Shown: positions 1 through 12,072 of the stretch, piece after piece | How the letters are laid out: the number at the start of each line of letters is the position of its first letter | Position numbering within the stretch: the first letter of the stretch is position 1 | DNA from: Purshia tridentata | Lineage: Eukaryota; Streptophyta; Magnoliopsida; Rosales; Rosaceae | NCBI GenBank assembly: GCA_003254885.1 | Contig: QANT01004056.1 | Coordinates: 1 to 64,000 of the forward strand | Length of the DNA stretch: 64,000 bases | Reading direction: 5' to 3' | The notes under the pieces: model-generated | The model's input: the letters and a program-made list of their open reading frames with translations, nothing else | Databases searched by the model: none | Told to the model about the DNA's origin: nothing | Made by a program: the position numbers and the translations under genes

Positions 1-729
1 TTTATTATACAAGATATTGACTTGGGTTTGATTTTGTTGTTGATCCAAAATTACAACATTCCCAAACTCGTCGTTTGCTTTTGGTTCATTTTTTTTTTAT
101 ACATCTGTTGCTCAATAAGCATACCAAGCAATTGAAATTTAAAAGAGGGAGTGTCATTTTTGGACCCTCCCGAATACATTGCTGCAATGAATATGAAAGT
201 GTTATTTGAACTCTACGAAATGTGTGTACATTTTTAGTAATCATGACAATATTTTAAAAGATGACAACACGTTTCTTATTATGTCCTCTCTTCAGATCAA
301 CATCCAACTAATTTTTTTTCACTTTTGGAAACCAAATTTTCTATTTCAAAATAAAAACACTGGGAGTCAGTCTCACCATCTTGAGACAGTAACTAAGTGG
401 CTATATTAAAAGAAGTTACCATCATTAGCTGAATGCCAAATGAATTGGCAATGAACTTTACATGGGAAAGGGCTGGGCAGAAGAATACAAATTTAACCAA
501 CATTAACAGAAGCAAAATACAATATATCCACCCTCCCCTTCCATATTACCCTTTAACCTCCAGTCAAAATTTCAAGGCATGCCTCCATAGATACCCATAT
601 CCAAGAGAAAGTGAATGCAACTACACAATTTCCCCAGGTCTCCCTCTGTATCTTCCAAATAGCTAACTGGACCTCTTTCCGTTGAGTTGCATTTCACAAT
701 TGGAGGACGAACGACCCAGGGTCAGTAAA
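1..729. other. Non-coding stretch downstream of EPL1
   Basis: This is AT-rich sequence with no convincing coding exon. The part nearest 729 is probably the 3' untranslated region of the minus-strand EPL1 gene whose stop codon is at 730. Short open frames at 206-409 and 433-666 show no recognisable protein features and are regarded as chance. Nothing else is identified here. Confidence 0.5.
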
Positions 730-3700
730 TCAATTATATGTTGTAGGTCGAGGTTTAGGTGGTATATAAAAAGAATTCCCACAGTCAATTGGAGTATGCA
801 TCAATGGGTTCCATCTATCAAATATTAATCGGCCCCCTCGGCCAATTCTTCCACGGAATTTGTAAGGTGGTGTGGATACTCCATTTTTCATTGAAGAATC
901 TGATGGTGGTACAATGCCAGCAGCTGCCAACTTTTCTGGAACTAGAGGTCTTGTAAATAACAAAACTGGCTCAAGGGGATCCTACATGAAGCCCATGTTG
1001 TTCAGATTCACTGGTGAAACTCATATTTTAAAAAAACCAAAAGGATGCATAAATAAGGTACAATCTAAATTTAATTTGGTACAACTCTCAAACATTTTAT
1101 AGGTATCCTACTCAATATTGAATTTATGAAAGTGGAAAACTTCAGCAATTACTTCATGGATATATCTACTTACTGAAGGAGAGGAAATAAGAAAGGGGAA
1201 AGGTAGTCTGATCACAAGAACAAAAAAGTACCATTTTATGAAGCCACCCTTGTGGTGCATGCCGTCGCCTGAACTCTTGCTTCATGGTTCCTGTAGGAAC
1301 CATAACCATATTGGAGTCAACTAAAGGCGGATTCTGTATTGCAGGTGGTCGTGTGCGAGGCCGACTGTTTCCAACATCATCTGAATCAACAAATTCCTCC
1401 TCACTTGAGCCAAACTTGCAGGATATGGGAGGATATCCAGGCAGGGCCAAGCTATCTTCCAGGAGCTCAGTTTCATGCTGAAAACGCATAAGCCATACAC
1501 TAATTAGCAACAGATCTTAAATTAAACCATTACAAATTACATTGTCCAGAAAATTTACATACAACCACCCAAAAAATCACTTTCCCAATATCAAATTCAT
1601 GCATTCATGTGTATGACACAGGAATAACAATCTCTAGGCATCGCACCCAGAAGAACAAACACTTGCAGCAATGACCCAGAATTATGAGAGGCAACAGAAA
1701 CTATTGAGCATTGCTGTAGGTAAAGAAACCAAAGAGAACAATATGCATACACATACCTTGTACTTCATTTGGATTATTTGAAGACTAACTTCAGTTTCCA
1801 TGACTTCTCTCTTTTTCTCTTCTCTCTGCATACAATTACACGAAAGCAATCAGCAGTGGTGGGGAAAAGATTAATCACCATTTGAATATAACACCACTCA
1901 AGAAAAGTTTTTGCACTTCAATAATAGCACCTTGATTAAAGCCTCCAATATGGTCTTGGCTTGGTCCAGGTTGCGCCGAACCTAAGAATATTCAATTCCA
2001 AAAGAATGCTAGTGATTATTATCATCATATATAACATGTATGAAATGAAAAAATTTCTAAAACAATATATATAAGAATCAGAAAAATAAGAAATTTGAAA
2101 GCACAAACCTGGCGAAGCTTTTCAAATGACTGCACATTGTTTTCCCTTCTTTGCATCTAAAAACAAGACAAGCAATAAAAAAAAATGTTTGCTTACATGT
2201 TAATAAACAAAACATTTAACCAAAAGACTATTCACCCAAGGAAAAAGGAAAACATAAAAATATGTTTGCCACCTACCCTTCTTGTGTGCAGTCTGTGGGT
2301 TTTCTCCCTTGGCCTAAAGACATTGTATGGGTTGGTGTCATTAACCGGTGGAGGAGGCTGTACAAAAAAATTTAGATGAGAATTGAGATTTTAAATTTTA
2401 ACATGAAGAAGATGATCTGCAAGCACATATGGGTATTTACTCTTTCTTCTATGAGTTAAAAGTTCAAACACAACATCCAATCTTTCTCAGCATCCAAAAA
2501 AAAGAATATGGCAATGGGATCAAAATCCTCCCCTTATAATTTTTATAGAGTACTCAAAACATTAAAACTAATAGGATTATTTTGCTGCATGGATTAATCA
2601 TGTATCTCTCCAGAAAGTCTTGACTGTGTTAGAGAGCCAGCACAACATCTATAGTCACTATGCTTGATATAAAATTAGTATCATAACCAAAAGGCAGAAG
2701 GAATAAAATAAGTTCAACTATAGTATATCAAATTAGGCACTATAGACGAAATTAACTGTTTCTAAATGACTAAGACCAATTAGAACATAATTAATGACAT
2801 TACACATCTGTAACATCTGACTTTACAGGACTCAAGTCTAAATTCCCAAATTGTTGTTCATAAAAGCAATCACAATATAAGCAGATAATCAAGTGATTAA
2901 ACTAACCTGCAAACGCCGTAAAATAGGCTTCTGCCATCGTTCACGCTGCCAAGATTGGATGAAAACAATAAGTATTCATAACAAAAATTCTAAAGAAATA
3001 ATTAGCCTGGAACTGAAATCATTAAGTATTATGCAATTCAGTCTAGACTGGCTGCCTGAAATTCAGGTCACTTATTGGGATCATTAGGTTCCAAACAGTA
3101 TCTTTTCAGTGTTAACTAATAAATTAAAATATTACAGATGCTCGTTCAACAATTTCAATAATCCTACAAATCCACAAAATAACACAATATGCAGGCAATT
3201 CAACAATTCTAGTTGATTAATTCATTCCCAAGAACGAAAAGTATCCTTTAACCTCTCGAGATTGTATAAATTACTCACCTTCTCTCTCCAATAATTATAA
3301 ACAGATTGGAGAACAGCATATCTGAGGGACTGAGTTTGTAGAGCCTACATTAGGAGGAGTCAAAATTCAACTCAATATACCTTTGAGAAATGATTCAACA
3401 AGGCCAAAAATTGTATAATAAGCATGAAATGCAAAGATAATAGAGCTCTGAAATGTAGGAAAATATAGCTTCTATTTTTGATAAAAGAAGAGCAGAAACA
3501 ATCTTTCCAATTTTTTATTTTTTTTTTCAAAAAGAAAAAGCTTCTTCATCCGCAGAGAGAATAGAGACCTTTTCTGCATAGGAACATGAAACATGTACCT
3601 CATGTCATATAGTAAAACCTAACAAGAGAACCAATTTACAAATATAAATGAACATCACAGCCATTGAGATATCGCTAATCAATGCAAAAAAGAAATATTA

Positions 3701-4680
3701 ACAACTAGCATTGATACTGGTCAACAAAATAGAAAAACACACATCACCTCAATAGCAACATCAAGTTGCAGAAGTACAGGGATTGGGGATGCAAGAGTAG
3801 GAGTTATAACTCCTGCTCTTTCCCGAGCCTTATGATCCAAAACCTCCAACTTAAATATAAGACTCTCAAGCCTGCATGTAGAGCACACCTTGATGATCAG
3901 GTTACTATTAACAGAAGATGGAGAAAATTACATTAAAACCATAAGACAGTGAGTTTTTTGAAAATGGGAAGCGGCAAAATTGAAGGTGGAATGGTTGGTT
4001 GGTTGTCTACATATTCCACAGCATGGAATCTTCGACACCATGTAATTAGGACTATCAACTTACAGCCTAAATACATGAGATGAATTATAATGAGAGAGTT
4101 CGATTGTGTAAATTACTTGCTAAAAACATTGTGGAGAAGGGTTCTCTTGCATTTTTCAAGGACATGGATTATTATAAGTTTGAAAAAATGATTACTTGTC
4201 AGGTGCAAGAATCTTCCTCTCTTTGTTGAACTCGTAGAGCCAGTCCTCGTCCTCATTGTCAAGGTCATACTCCACAAACTCTCCAAGCTCGGCCCGAGCT
4301 GCAAAAAATGGGCAAAACACAAAGCCTCAACAAATGAACAAGAGAATCAGAGCTATGCTTATACATGAAGTCTGAAAGTCAGAAGAACCTCCTCTCGCGC
4401 GGAGATACGAAGTGGGTTGAGCAAAAGTGCGGGAATAATCTCTCTCATAAGTGTCAACAACAACAAACTGAGGAGTGGGTATTTCGGGGGCGAATTTCTT
4501 GGTGGGGGTTGGGTGGTGCACCTCGGTTTCGGCAGCAGCGGCGTCGGCGGCTAGTCGCAGCAGCTGGGAATTGCGAGTCGAGGTCGGGGTGTCATCGTCT
4601 TCGAAGTCTTTGACAGATTTGACAATGGGGAGCTTCTTGTGAATGTCAAGAGGGCGAGGCCTGAATGAAAGCCTACTCAT
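730..4680 (-). CDS. EPL1: Enhancer of polycomb-like protein, NuA4 subunit
   Basis: Spliced minus-strand gene with eleven coding exons: 4680-4389, 4298-4196, 3871-3748, 3344-3279, 2945-2907, 2357-2277, 2156-2109, 1981-1931, 1825-1757, 1477-1232 and 981-730. All junctions are GT-AG and phases close exactly, giving 1371 nt and 456 aa. The N-terminus (MSRLSFRPRPLDIHKKLPIV), the acidic block near residue 110 (EYDLDNEDEDWLYEFN) and the segment PYNVFRPREKTHRLHTRR match the EPcA domain of enhancer-of-polycomb proteins. A charged helical stretch follows at about 220-290, then a basic and proline-rich tail ending in PPKPRPTTYN. In the family, EPL1 scaffolds the MYST acetyltransferase in the piccolo NuA4 module that acetylates H4 and H2A in the nucleus. 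The start is the first ATG of the conserved N-terminus. Exons are joined by family knowledge and phase, not by transcript data. Confidence 0.93.
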
Positions 4681-4736
4681 CTCTACTTCTGCTCATGTCT
4701 CTTCTTCAATCCCCTTTTTTCCGAACAAAAGCAAAA

Positions 4737-4756
4737 TTAGGGCTTAATTAGGGTTT
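4737..4756 (-). promoter_or_regulatory. Telobox-like motifs upstream of EPL1
   Basis: Just upstream of the EPL1 start, the minus strand reads AAACCCTAATTAAGCCCTAA, which holds one exact telo-box (AAACCCTAA) and a second near copy. Such boxes are common near the transcription start of plant housekeeping and chromatin genes. The assignment rests on the motif alone. Confidence 0.4.
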
Positions 4757-6193
4757 GCTTCAGAGGGAATTTCTCGCTCGAATTGGACACAAAGGATTGA
4801 ATTGGGAATTAGGGTTGGGTTTTGATTATTCAAGAATCGAGAATTGGGATCAATCGAGCACTAATGTGTCTCCTCCGAGAGACACAGAGACAGAGAAAAG
4901 CCAGAAAGGGTTCGAAAGGTATTGTGGTGTTGGAGACGAAGAGTACAGCGAGAGACCAGCATGGATCAGATCCAAATGGATTGGGCTCGACCCGAAATGG
5001 TTCCAAATTTTATTTAAACGGGCCCTTATATATATGGTTAATTACACTTTGGCACCCCTCTATCCTTCAAAGCTTTATGCCCTTGGGTTTGGAAGCGCTA
5101 TTTGCTTGCGTAAAAGCTATGAGACACTTGTTTTTCTTATGTGGCATTTGACGAGATGTAACAAAGTTGTATTCAAATTATATATTGAATAAATATATTT
5201 GCTCTTACAACTTTTGTGCATAATGATTCAGATGTGATGAAGCTACTTTATTTATTACCATTTCATGATTGCATGCATCCTCAGAATCAAGGTGGATGAT
5301 TGTAGATTTGCTATTGCATATGAGGCTGGCGTCATTTGGATCTGGAGTCAGATTCATCTTCATCATCTTGTAATGTCAACCTTACGATCAGCTCTCAAGT
5401 TGAGGATAGCCACTCTTTTCCACAGTCAGTTACTGCCTGAGTCACATGATGAGACCTATATACAAAGGCCATTTACTTACATACAGAAGTTCATATAGAT
5501 GTTCCTTAATCCTGGATATTCCCTTAGATGATCTTAATGATAATTTTCTTATGTTCATTAGCAACCAAACCGATGTTGCCAAAAAAATAAAAAACCAGGC
5601 ACTGACAAAAAATCTCTAACGCTAATTGCCAAGCCCCACACTTCTTGCAAATCCTATAATTATAAGAAGCAGTTTTCTTCTTTACACATTCAAAGGTGGT
5701 TGTAGGACCGCCTGAAGAAGTGATGAGACAAATGAGAACTTTGTTTGTGCCTTTACAATATACATTAAAACGCTTCAGTAACCACAAAAAATTTACAAGT
5801 ATTAACAGGAATTTCCCAAATTAGGAAATGAAAAACTAACCTACATTTCTTTCCATACTGTACAATATAGTTTTTGGCTTCAGTACAAGTTACCTATCAT
5901 CTACCACAGGAATGGTACTCTCAAGCCAACATTCTGTTCTGTATGACTGAGAAAAATATGAGAAGGTTTGTTTCTGGCATTGCTAATGCTGCTTTTCCGT
6001 TGGGGGAGTTTAAAAGAAAAATGCATCGGACAAGTCACCGGGTTCTCTCTCCTTTTACCACGCTCTGAAGAAATTCAATACTTTAAACTGTAATAAAGAA
6101 GCTCGGTTCTAGACCTAGTTGATATTTGTTCCATTGCAAAAAAGTGAGAAACCAGTCCTCCAAAAAAGTGTATAATTATGCTCCACCTCTGAC
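4757..6193. other. Spacer between EPL1 and the VPS13 gene
   Basis: About 1.4 kb lies between the 5' end of EPL1 and the stop codon of the VPS13 gene. It should hold the EPL1 promoter and leader (4681 to roughly 5000) and the VPS13 3' untranslated region (nearest 6193). An open frame at 4755-5192 on the plus strand runs through the leader but shows no protein-family features. A decayed VPS13 exon copy sits at 5596-5660 and is listed separately. Confidence 0.5.
5596..5660 (-). pseudogene. Decayed duplicate of one VPS13 exon
   Basis: About 65 bp closely match part of the VPS13 coding exon at 7553-7657, including shared runs such as TGCCAAGCCCCACACT. Several substitutions and a 7-bp insertion break the frame. 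It lies about 530 bp past the VPS13 stop codon in the same orientation. Flanking intron sequence does not obviously match, so only a short piece is detectable. It is probably a relic of a local duplication. Confidence 0.7.
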
Positions 6194-9100
6194 CTATTTG
6201 ATGTTACTTCGATGCAGAAGATACCTATAACCCCAACCTTGCTCTTTTCCCAATTCAATTGTAGAGAACAAAATCCGTAACAAGTTCTCCGCATCTTCTT
6301 TGCAAGCCAGTTCCAAGTTCGTCTGAATGAGTGGAACAGTAGGATTGTTCCAACGCACTGCCCCTGTTCCACTGCTTCTTTTAGCTTGCTGGTTTTGCCG
6401 CAAAGGGGTATCTGAACTGCTTCCGACAATATGTACTACTCCTTGATCACAGTCAGCATGTATCACACTCTCCAAACGAATTTCAGATTCAATTACCCAC
6501 TCCAGATCAGCAGGAACACCTCGGAATTCAGGCTTACCTAAGTCCACCAAACTTGAACAGCTTACAATCAATACAAGTCTCTCTGTAATGATGACAAATT
6601 TACCAGGTTGTCTAAGTTCCTTGCACATAACTAAAATCTCATCCTTGAGCCTCAAACAATCATCTGCCTCAACAAGCACTGATGTTCCAACAGCTTCACC
6701 CCAAGTGTACGGTCTTAAGGGAAGTTCCCTGCTTAGAGGCCTTGGAAGACGGACCCTAAAGCGCTGTTGTCCCATTTGATAGAGTCTACTCCGGTTTCTG
6801 ATACTCTGTGCAGTTTTTCCAGTAACTTCAAGAATACTAGCAGCTGGTTTTGCCACAAGTCCTGTAATACCTAAAGCTATGCCTGCACCACAGATATGGA
6901 AAGCATGAATATCAATAGCCAAGCAACCAAAACTAACCATCTGTGTTTGATAACATCTTTTATCCATGAGCTGCACATCAAAATAAAGGCATAGAAGATT
7001 ATGTTAATATTACTGCATCCCAGTATTGGATTACCTGAAAGGACACCAGGAAGACCATGTTTCTCAGCTCCTTTAATTGGTGACTGAAGAAGACCTGTGA
7101 GTCCCTGAAATCAACAAAGCGAAAACAATTGAATATACCAAAGCATCTAAAAAACTAATGCACAAATTGATACGCTATACACTTACCTCAAATACTTCAT
7201 TTATCACACCTTTAGAGTGAGATGCCATACCAATCGGTTGCTGTTCCGCTCCTGAAACAGCCTGGTCATCAAATGTAAATGCCACAATGCCCTACAAATA
7301 AAAATCCTATTAATATTAACAACGAAACTAATCTCTGGACCACATGAATGTTGTTAGGCATGCAGTTACCTTGTGTGCAGCTTTGCTGAACTGACTGGCA
7401 GCATCACTTATGGCATAAACAGTATTACTTAAAAGACTAGTGGTGCCTTGTGCCATGCCAGTAATTAGTCCAGTGGGGCTCTAGCAAAGAAAATAAAATA
7501 ATTATTCCGCTAAAAAGAGTCAAGTTAAAAAAAGAAAAAGAAAAATACTTACCTGAAAAATGCTCCTAGCAGGCACTGATAAGAAATCTCTAATGCCAAG
7601 CCCCACACTCCTTGCGAATCCCATGGGATTGCCTATAACACCAGCAGAACCAAACACCTGAAGATTAAGCAATTTTAGAGTGATAAACATCACAACGTAA
7701 TGTATCCTAGGCTGTATAATTTGTCAAATAGTCATGGGGTTACAATAGAAGGGATGGTAGAGGGTGTGAGTTCTTCATTAAATTGGAATTTGGGTTTTCA
7801 GAGAAATTTAAATGATGCAGAAGTGGAGGAGTTTATTTCACTATTGTTTGTACTAGAAAGATTTCATATTTTAACCACTAGATCGCACTCAAGGGTCTGG
7901 AGTTTGGATTCTAATTGCATGTTCTCTACAAAGTCGTTCTTTGGCGACGGAATCCATTTTCTCCCAGTAGGTTTGATTTGGAAAGCAAAGGTTCCTCCAG
8001 CGCTATGGTCCAAATTCTTCAAGGAAGCAGGCTTATGGTGGGTAATGCCAGAGGGGAACTGATCTTTGTTTAGTGAACGGATAAAGGGTTTTGGTGGGAA
8101 AAAGAGGGCCAAAGTGCTTTGGAGTTGCTGATTATTAGCCATTTTTTGAAGATCATAAAGAGATAGATGTGGAGGAACTTTGGGAGCTAGTTTCTTGCTG
8201 GTTATCTTTTTGGGCCTCTGTCTCTAGCGTTTTTAGGGGAGTGTCTTTCTTTGCTATTCTACTTGATTGGAAGGCGGCAATCAATTAGTTTTGGGCCTAA
8301 TAAATTTAGTCAAGGGTGTGGTGCGAGAGTTTTGTTTTTCTGTTTCTGTTTTGTACCTTACTTGATGGATTCCTTGTCCATTGTTTGTACAGTTTTGTGC
8401 TCTATTCAATAAAGTTTCTTTCTTCTGAAAAAAAAAAAATGTAATGTAGAAATTTTTATCAATTAACTTTTTGATTGAGGTAAGAAAATATTTCTTACAG
8501 CACTCATATAAAAGGAAATCTATTTGGAAATTCAGTGCAGGATGATCAATGTAACATTTAGACTGAGGAATCCAAACCCCAAGAATCAGCAGTCCTCACA
8601 TTAGACAGAAAATTTTACACAGGATGATTGATGACCTCGCAAGGCTAGATTACAGGCCTCATCTTTTTAGAGACTAGCTAAAAGTGCTTTATATTGAGGA
8701 AAAAAAATCAAGAAAAAAATGCTATTGTCTACTCTAAAGTGCCAAAATACTGGACCTAGTAGAAGCTGAACAGATGTTTAATTATTCATACAGTTGTATA
8801 CATAAGTCATTATATTTATATGAGCTCCAATATATCTTTGAAGCACGAATGCAACAAGCAGGTGTAAGTTAAAGATATCCCAATTGTAAAGCTAGTAACA
8901 AAATTAGTTGAGCACTCAATTTTACTTTCTTGCTTGAAAAATAAAAAAGATTGATAACTCAAATTATCATGGCATGTACACTTATGGAAATACAACCTCG
9001 CAATGAGGGTGAAATTTTCCATAGTCAACTGAACATTTAGCTTGCTCCAACTATGGCTTAACTAATCAACTGTGACTAATAGAAAAAAACTACTCACTAT

Positions 9101-10908
9101 TAACAAGTGTCTCAAAAAAGCCTAGTAGGTAAGTTTAACATTTACCTTATACATCTCATGAAGAAGTTGCCGAGTATAATGCCTTATAAGGATCTCTTGA
9201 AGAGACTCCAAGCTAGCAATCTGATGTGAAATTGTCAACTGCTTTAGATGAATTCGCGCACCCTCTACATCAGCAAGCGCCATTAGACCTCTCTGTCATA
9301 AATTATTATTGTAAGTATGAAAGAATAAACAAATCGGATTGTATGTTTTTGGGCACATGATAGTGTGGCTTCCCGTGGATGTGGGTGTTTGTTGTGTCTG
9401 TGTACGGTGCATTGTATGTGTGTGTGTGCCTATGTCTGTGATTGAATGCATGTACACAGTTCCAGACAATCTAATGTTTTGAAACTTTATGCAATTATTG
9501 TATTTAATGCCTCTCTTAAAAGAACACTTATACTACTTACATGGATAACAGATTCTCCTGTTGTAAGAATCCCATTCCTAAGCAGCCACGGAGCACTGGA
9601 AAAGCTGTGCAGAGAAAATTCCTAGCATGTTAAGTGGAAAAATTTAAGATAAAAACTAAAATTGCAGATGCATTTTTACTCATGGATTACCAAGTCACCT
9701 TAAGGTAAACTTGATGGGGCACAAATCAAACACTTCTACATAGATCTTTTTCTGTCTTCTAGCCAAAAGGTAAATTTGCTGCCACGGAGCTCCAATTGGA
9801 ACTATTGAAGGTAGAGAGAGTCTGGGCTTGTGGTTTTCATTAAACAACGGAACATTCATCAACTGAAGTTGGTTCTCTGTTGCAAAGGAATCCATTAAAC
9901 CAGTATCATTGATATGAGAGCACAAGAAAGGGCTTGATAATGGCAAGACCCTACTCTGGAACCTAGAAGCTACATTTTTTATGAATCCAAATAGGCTTAA
10001 TATCAATTCTTGCTCAAGCTCAAGGGAGAAATCTGCAACTCTGCAAGCATTGAAGAGAAAAAAATAAGCACTGAAAATTATTAAATAATTAAACTGTTAT
10101 AAATGCAGCAATACACACCTTAAGCTTATATATTCAAATGAAACCAATGAGACATCTTTCTTCCTCCACTTTGATACAGCTAGGTAGAGTACAGGTTCAA
10201 AAGACCTGTGAGAAGTCCCCTGCAGTATTCTTTCACTTCTTGGTTTTGTGACATCATCCTTAGTCACATGGGTAGCTGGATTGCTTTTGTAATCACAATC
10301 AAAAGACAATATAACAGGATATGGGGAAGATCGCAGCTGATTATCAATTTGCAATGATGCAATTTGAAAGGAAAGCTTTTGTTGATCCAAACTCTGCACC
10401 AGATCAATTGTAATGTTCTTTGCACAGGCAAAAACCAATTCCTACAAAAGAAGCAATAAATTAGCAAAGTTTGACAAATCTCCATGGAACCTGAGTAGAA
10501 GATACAATTTGACCTACCTGTGGGTGAATATTGATCATGGAGATACCAATGTGTTCAATAACTACTGAAATTCTTTCCATGAAACCAATAAAGTTTTCCT
10601 GTTTCTGTTCATGTTTCCTTTTCTCCTTTAAGTGAGGGACACTTGAATTCTTCATGTCATTCAAAATATGGTAACTTGAATCAATAACATGGAGGACCTG
10701 CAAGGAAGGAATGCGATTAGTAAACTAATAAGGATAAGTGCAAGATAATTTGCTGAATTTGCCAAGGTATAAGAAATGAACCTTTGTTGCTCCCTCAGCA
10801 TGGATGGATAAATGCAATGTTCTCTCAGGTTTCTGATGACAAAAATTAGCACCAATTAACAACCAAATGAGATGTTTGTGGTATCCTAAGGGGTGTGTGT
10901 GTGCAAAT

Positions 10909-10955
<47 letters not shown>

Positions 10956-12028
10956 NTTTTTTTTTTTTTTTGTGATGAGAAATGAAATTTATTAAAACAA
11001 CAAACAAAAATACCAAAAGGATAGTGGACAAGATATCCACCTATATTAACAACACAACAAACCACCCGAACTTCACTGATAAATTCAAGGAAAAGATGGG
11101 GATAAAGAAAAAAAAAAAAAAGAGGGACGGATAAGATGTCCATTCATACTTAAACATGCGAGCCAGCAATAACAAGAATAGCTTAAGATGCCTTTGCGAT
11201 CAGTTAAACTCTCAGCCAATCAAGATAAACTAGAGGATATCCTTAGTAATTATTTATAAACAGGCTTCAAAAGTAAATTAACTTGTGTTATGTTGTACAA
11301 ATTTTACTGGGATGAAGCATAAAAATTAAAAGTGAGGAAATTTTGAAACCAACCAACTGTTCTCAAACCACTGATTTAATAGTGTTACATTACAAAACTT
11401 TAATTTTATTTAAAAATAAGAAAAGAAAACTTAATTGAGGAGAAGTAACTACCTCAGAAGATGATGGTAATTGCACCGGACTGTACTCTTTTACATCATC
11501 AAGAGCATATGACCCTAAAACACGCTTGCCAGGTACCTTACAGTACCCAAAAAAAAAATCCATCAGTAAACACAATAAACTATCAAGTGTTAATTAACAC
11601 AAGATAAAATGGCTGTACCTCCACAGTGAGACGATGTGGATAGCATGGTTCATCCCAGGCATAAGGACAAGAGGTGTAAGAGTGAACAATAGTTTCAAAA
11701 GTTTCACACCTTTGTTGGTAGATCCTTAGCCTCTACAAAGTGGCAAGAAGTACCACAAACAATTTAGTCAGTCAATGGCATGATAGGGTTAAGATGCAAA
11801 AGGGAGTTAACTGGACTTTAGAATGCATGCTTGACTGTAGGGAAAATCTTTATGTATTTATTTATTTTTTTTTTTTGGAGAAGAAACAAAATGAAGGGAA
11901 GAAGATTCACAACAATGCATGTTGAAATTGCTTATAGGCTCACACTAAATGTGAAACCAAGCAAAATATTGCCTTAAACCAGGTAATTAACAACTAATTT
12001 ATAAAATAATACACTGCTGGCAATACTT

Positions 12029-12072
<44 letters not shown>

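Noticed and set aside
4755-5192. 145-aa open frame on the plus strand
   Set aside because: It runs antisense through the EPL1 leader and promoter, has no domain or signal, and its composition is ordinary for translated spacer.
10846-11143. Lysine-rich frames on the minus strand
   Set aside because: They translate a poly-T/poly-A tract with an N, which is the tail of a retroelement.
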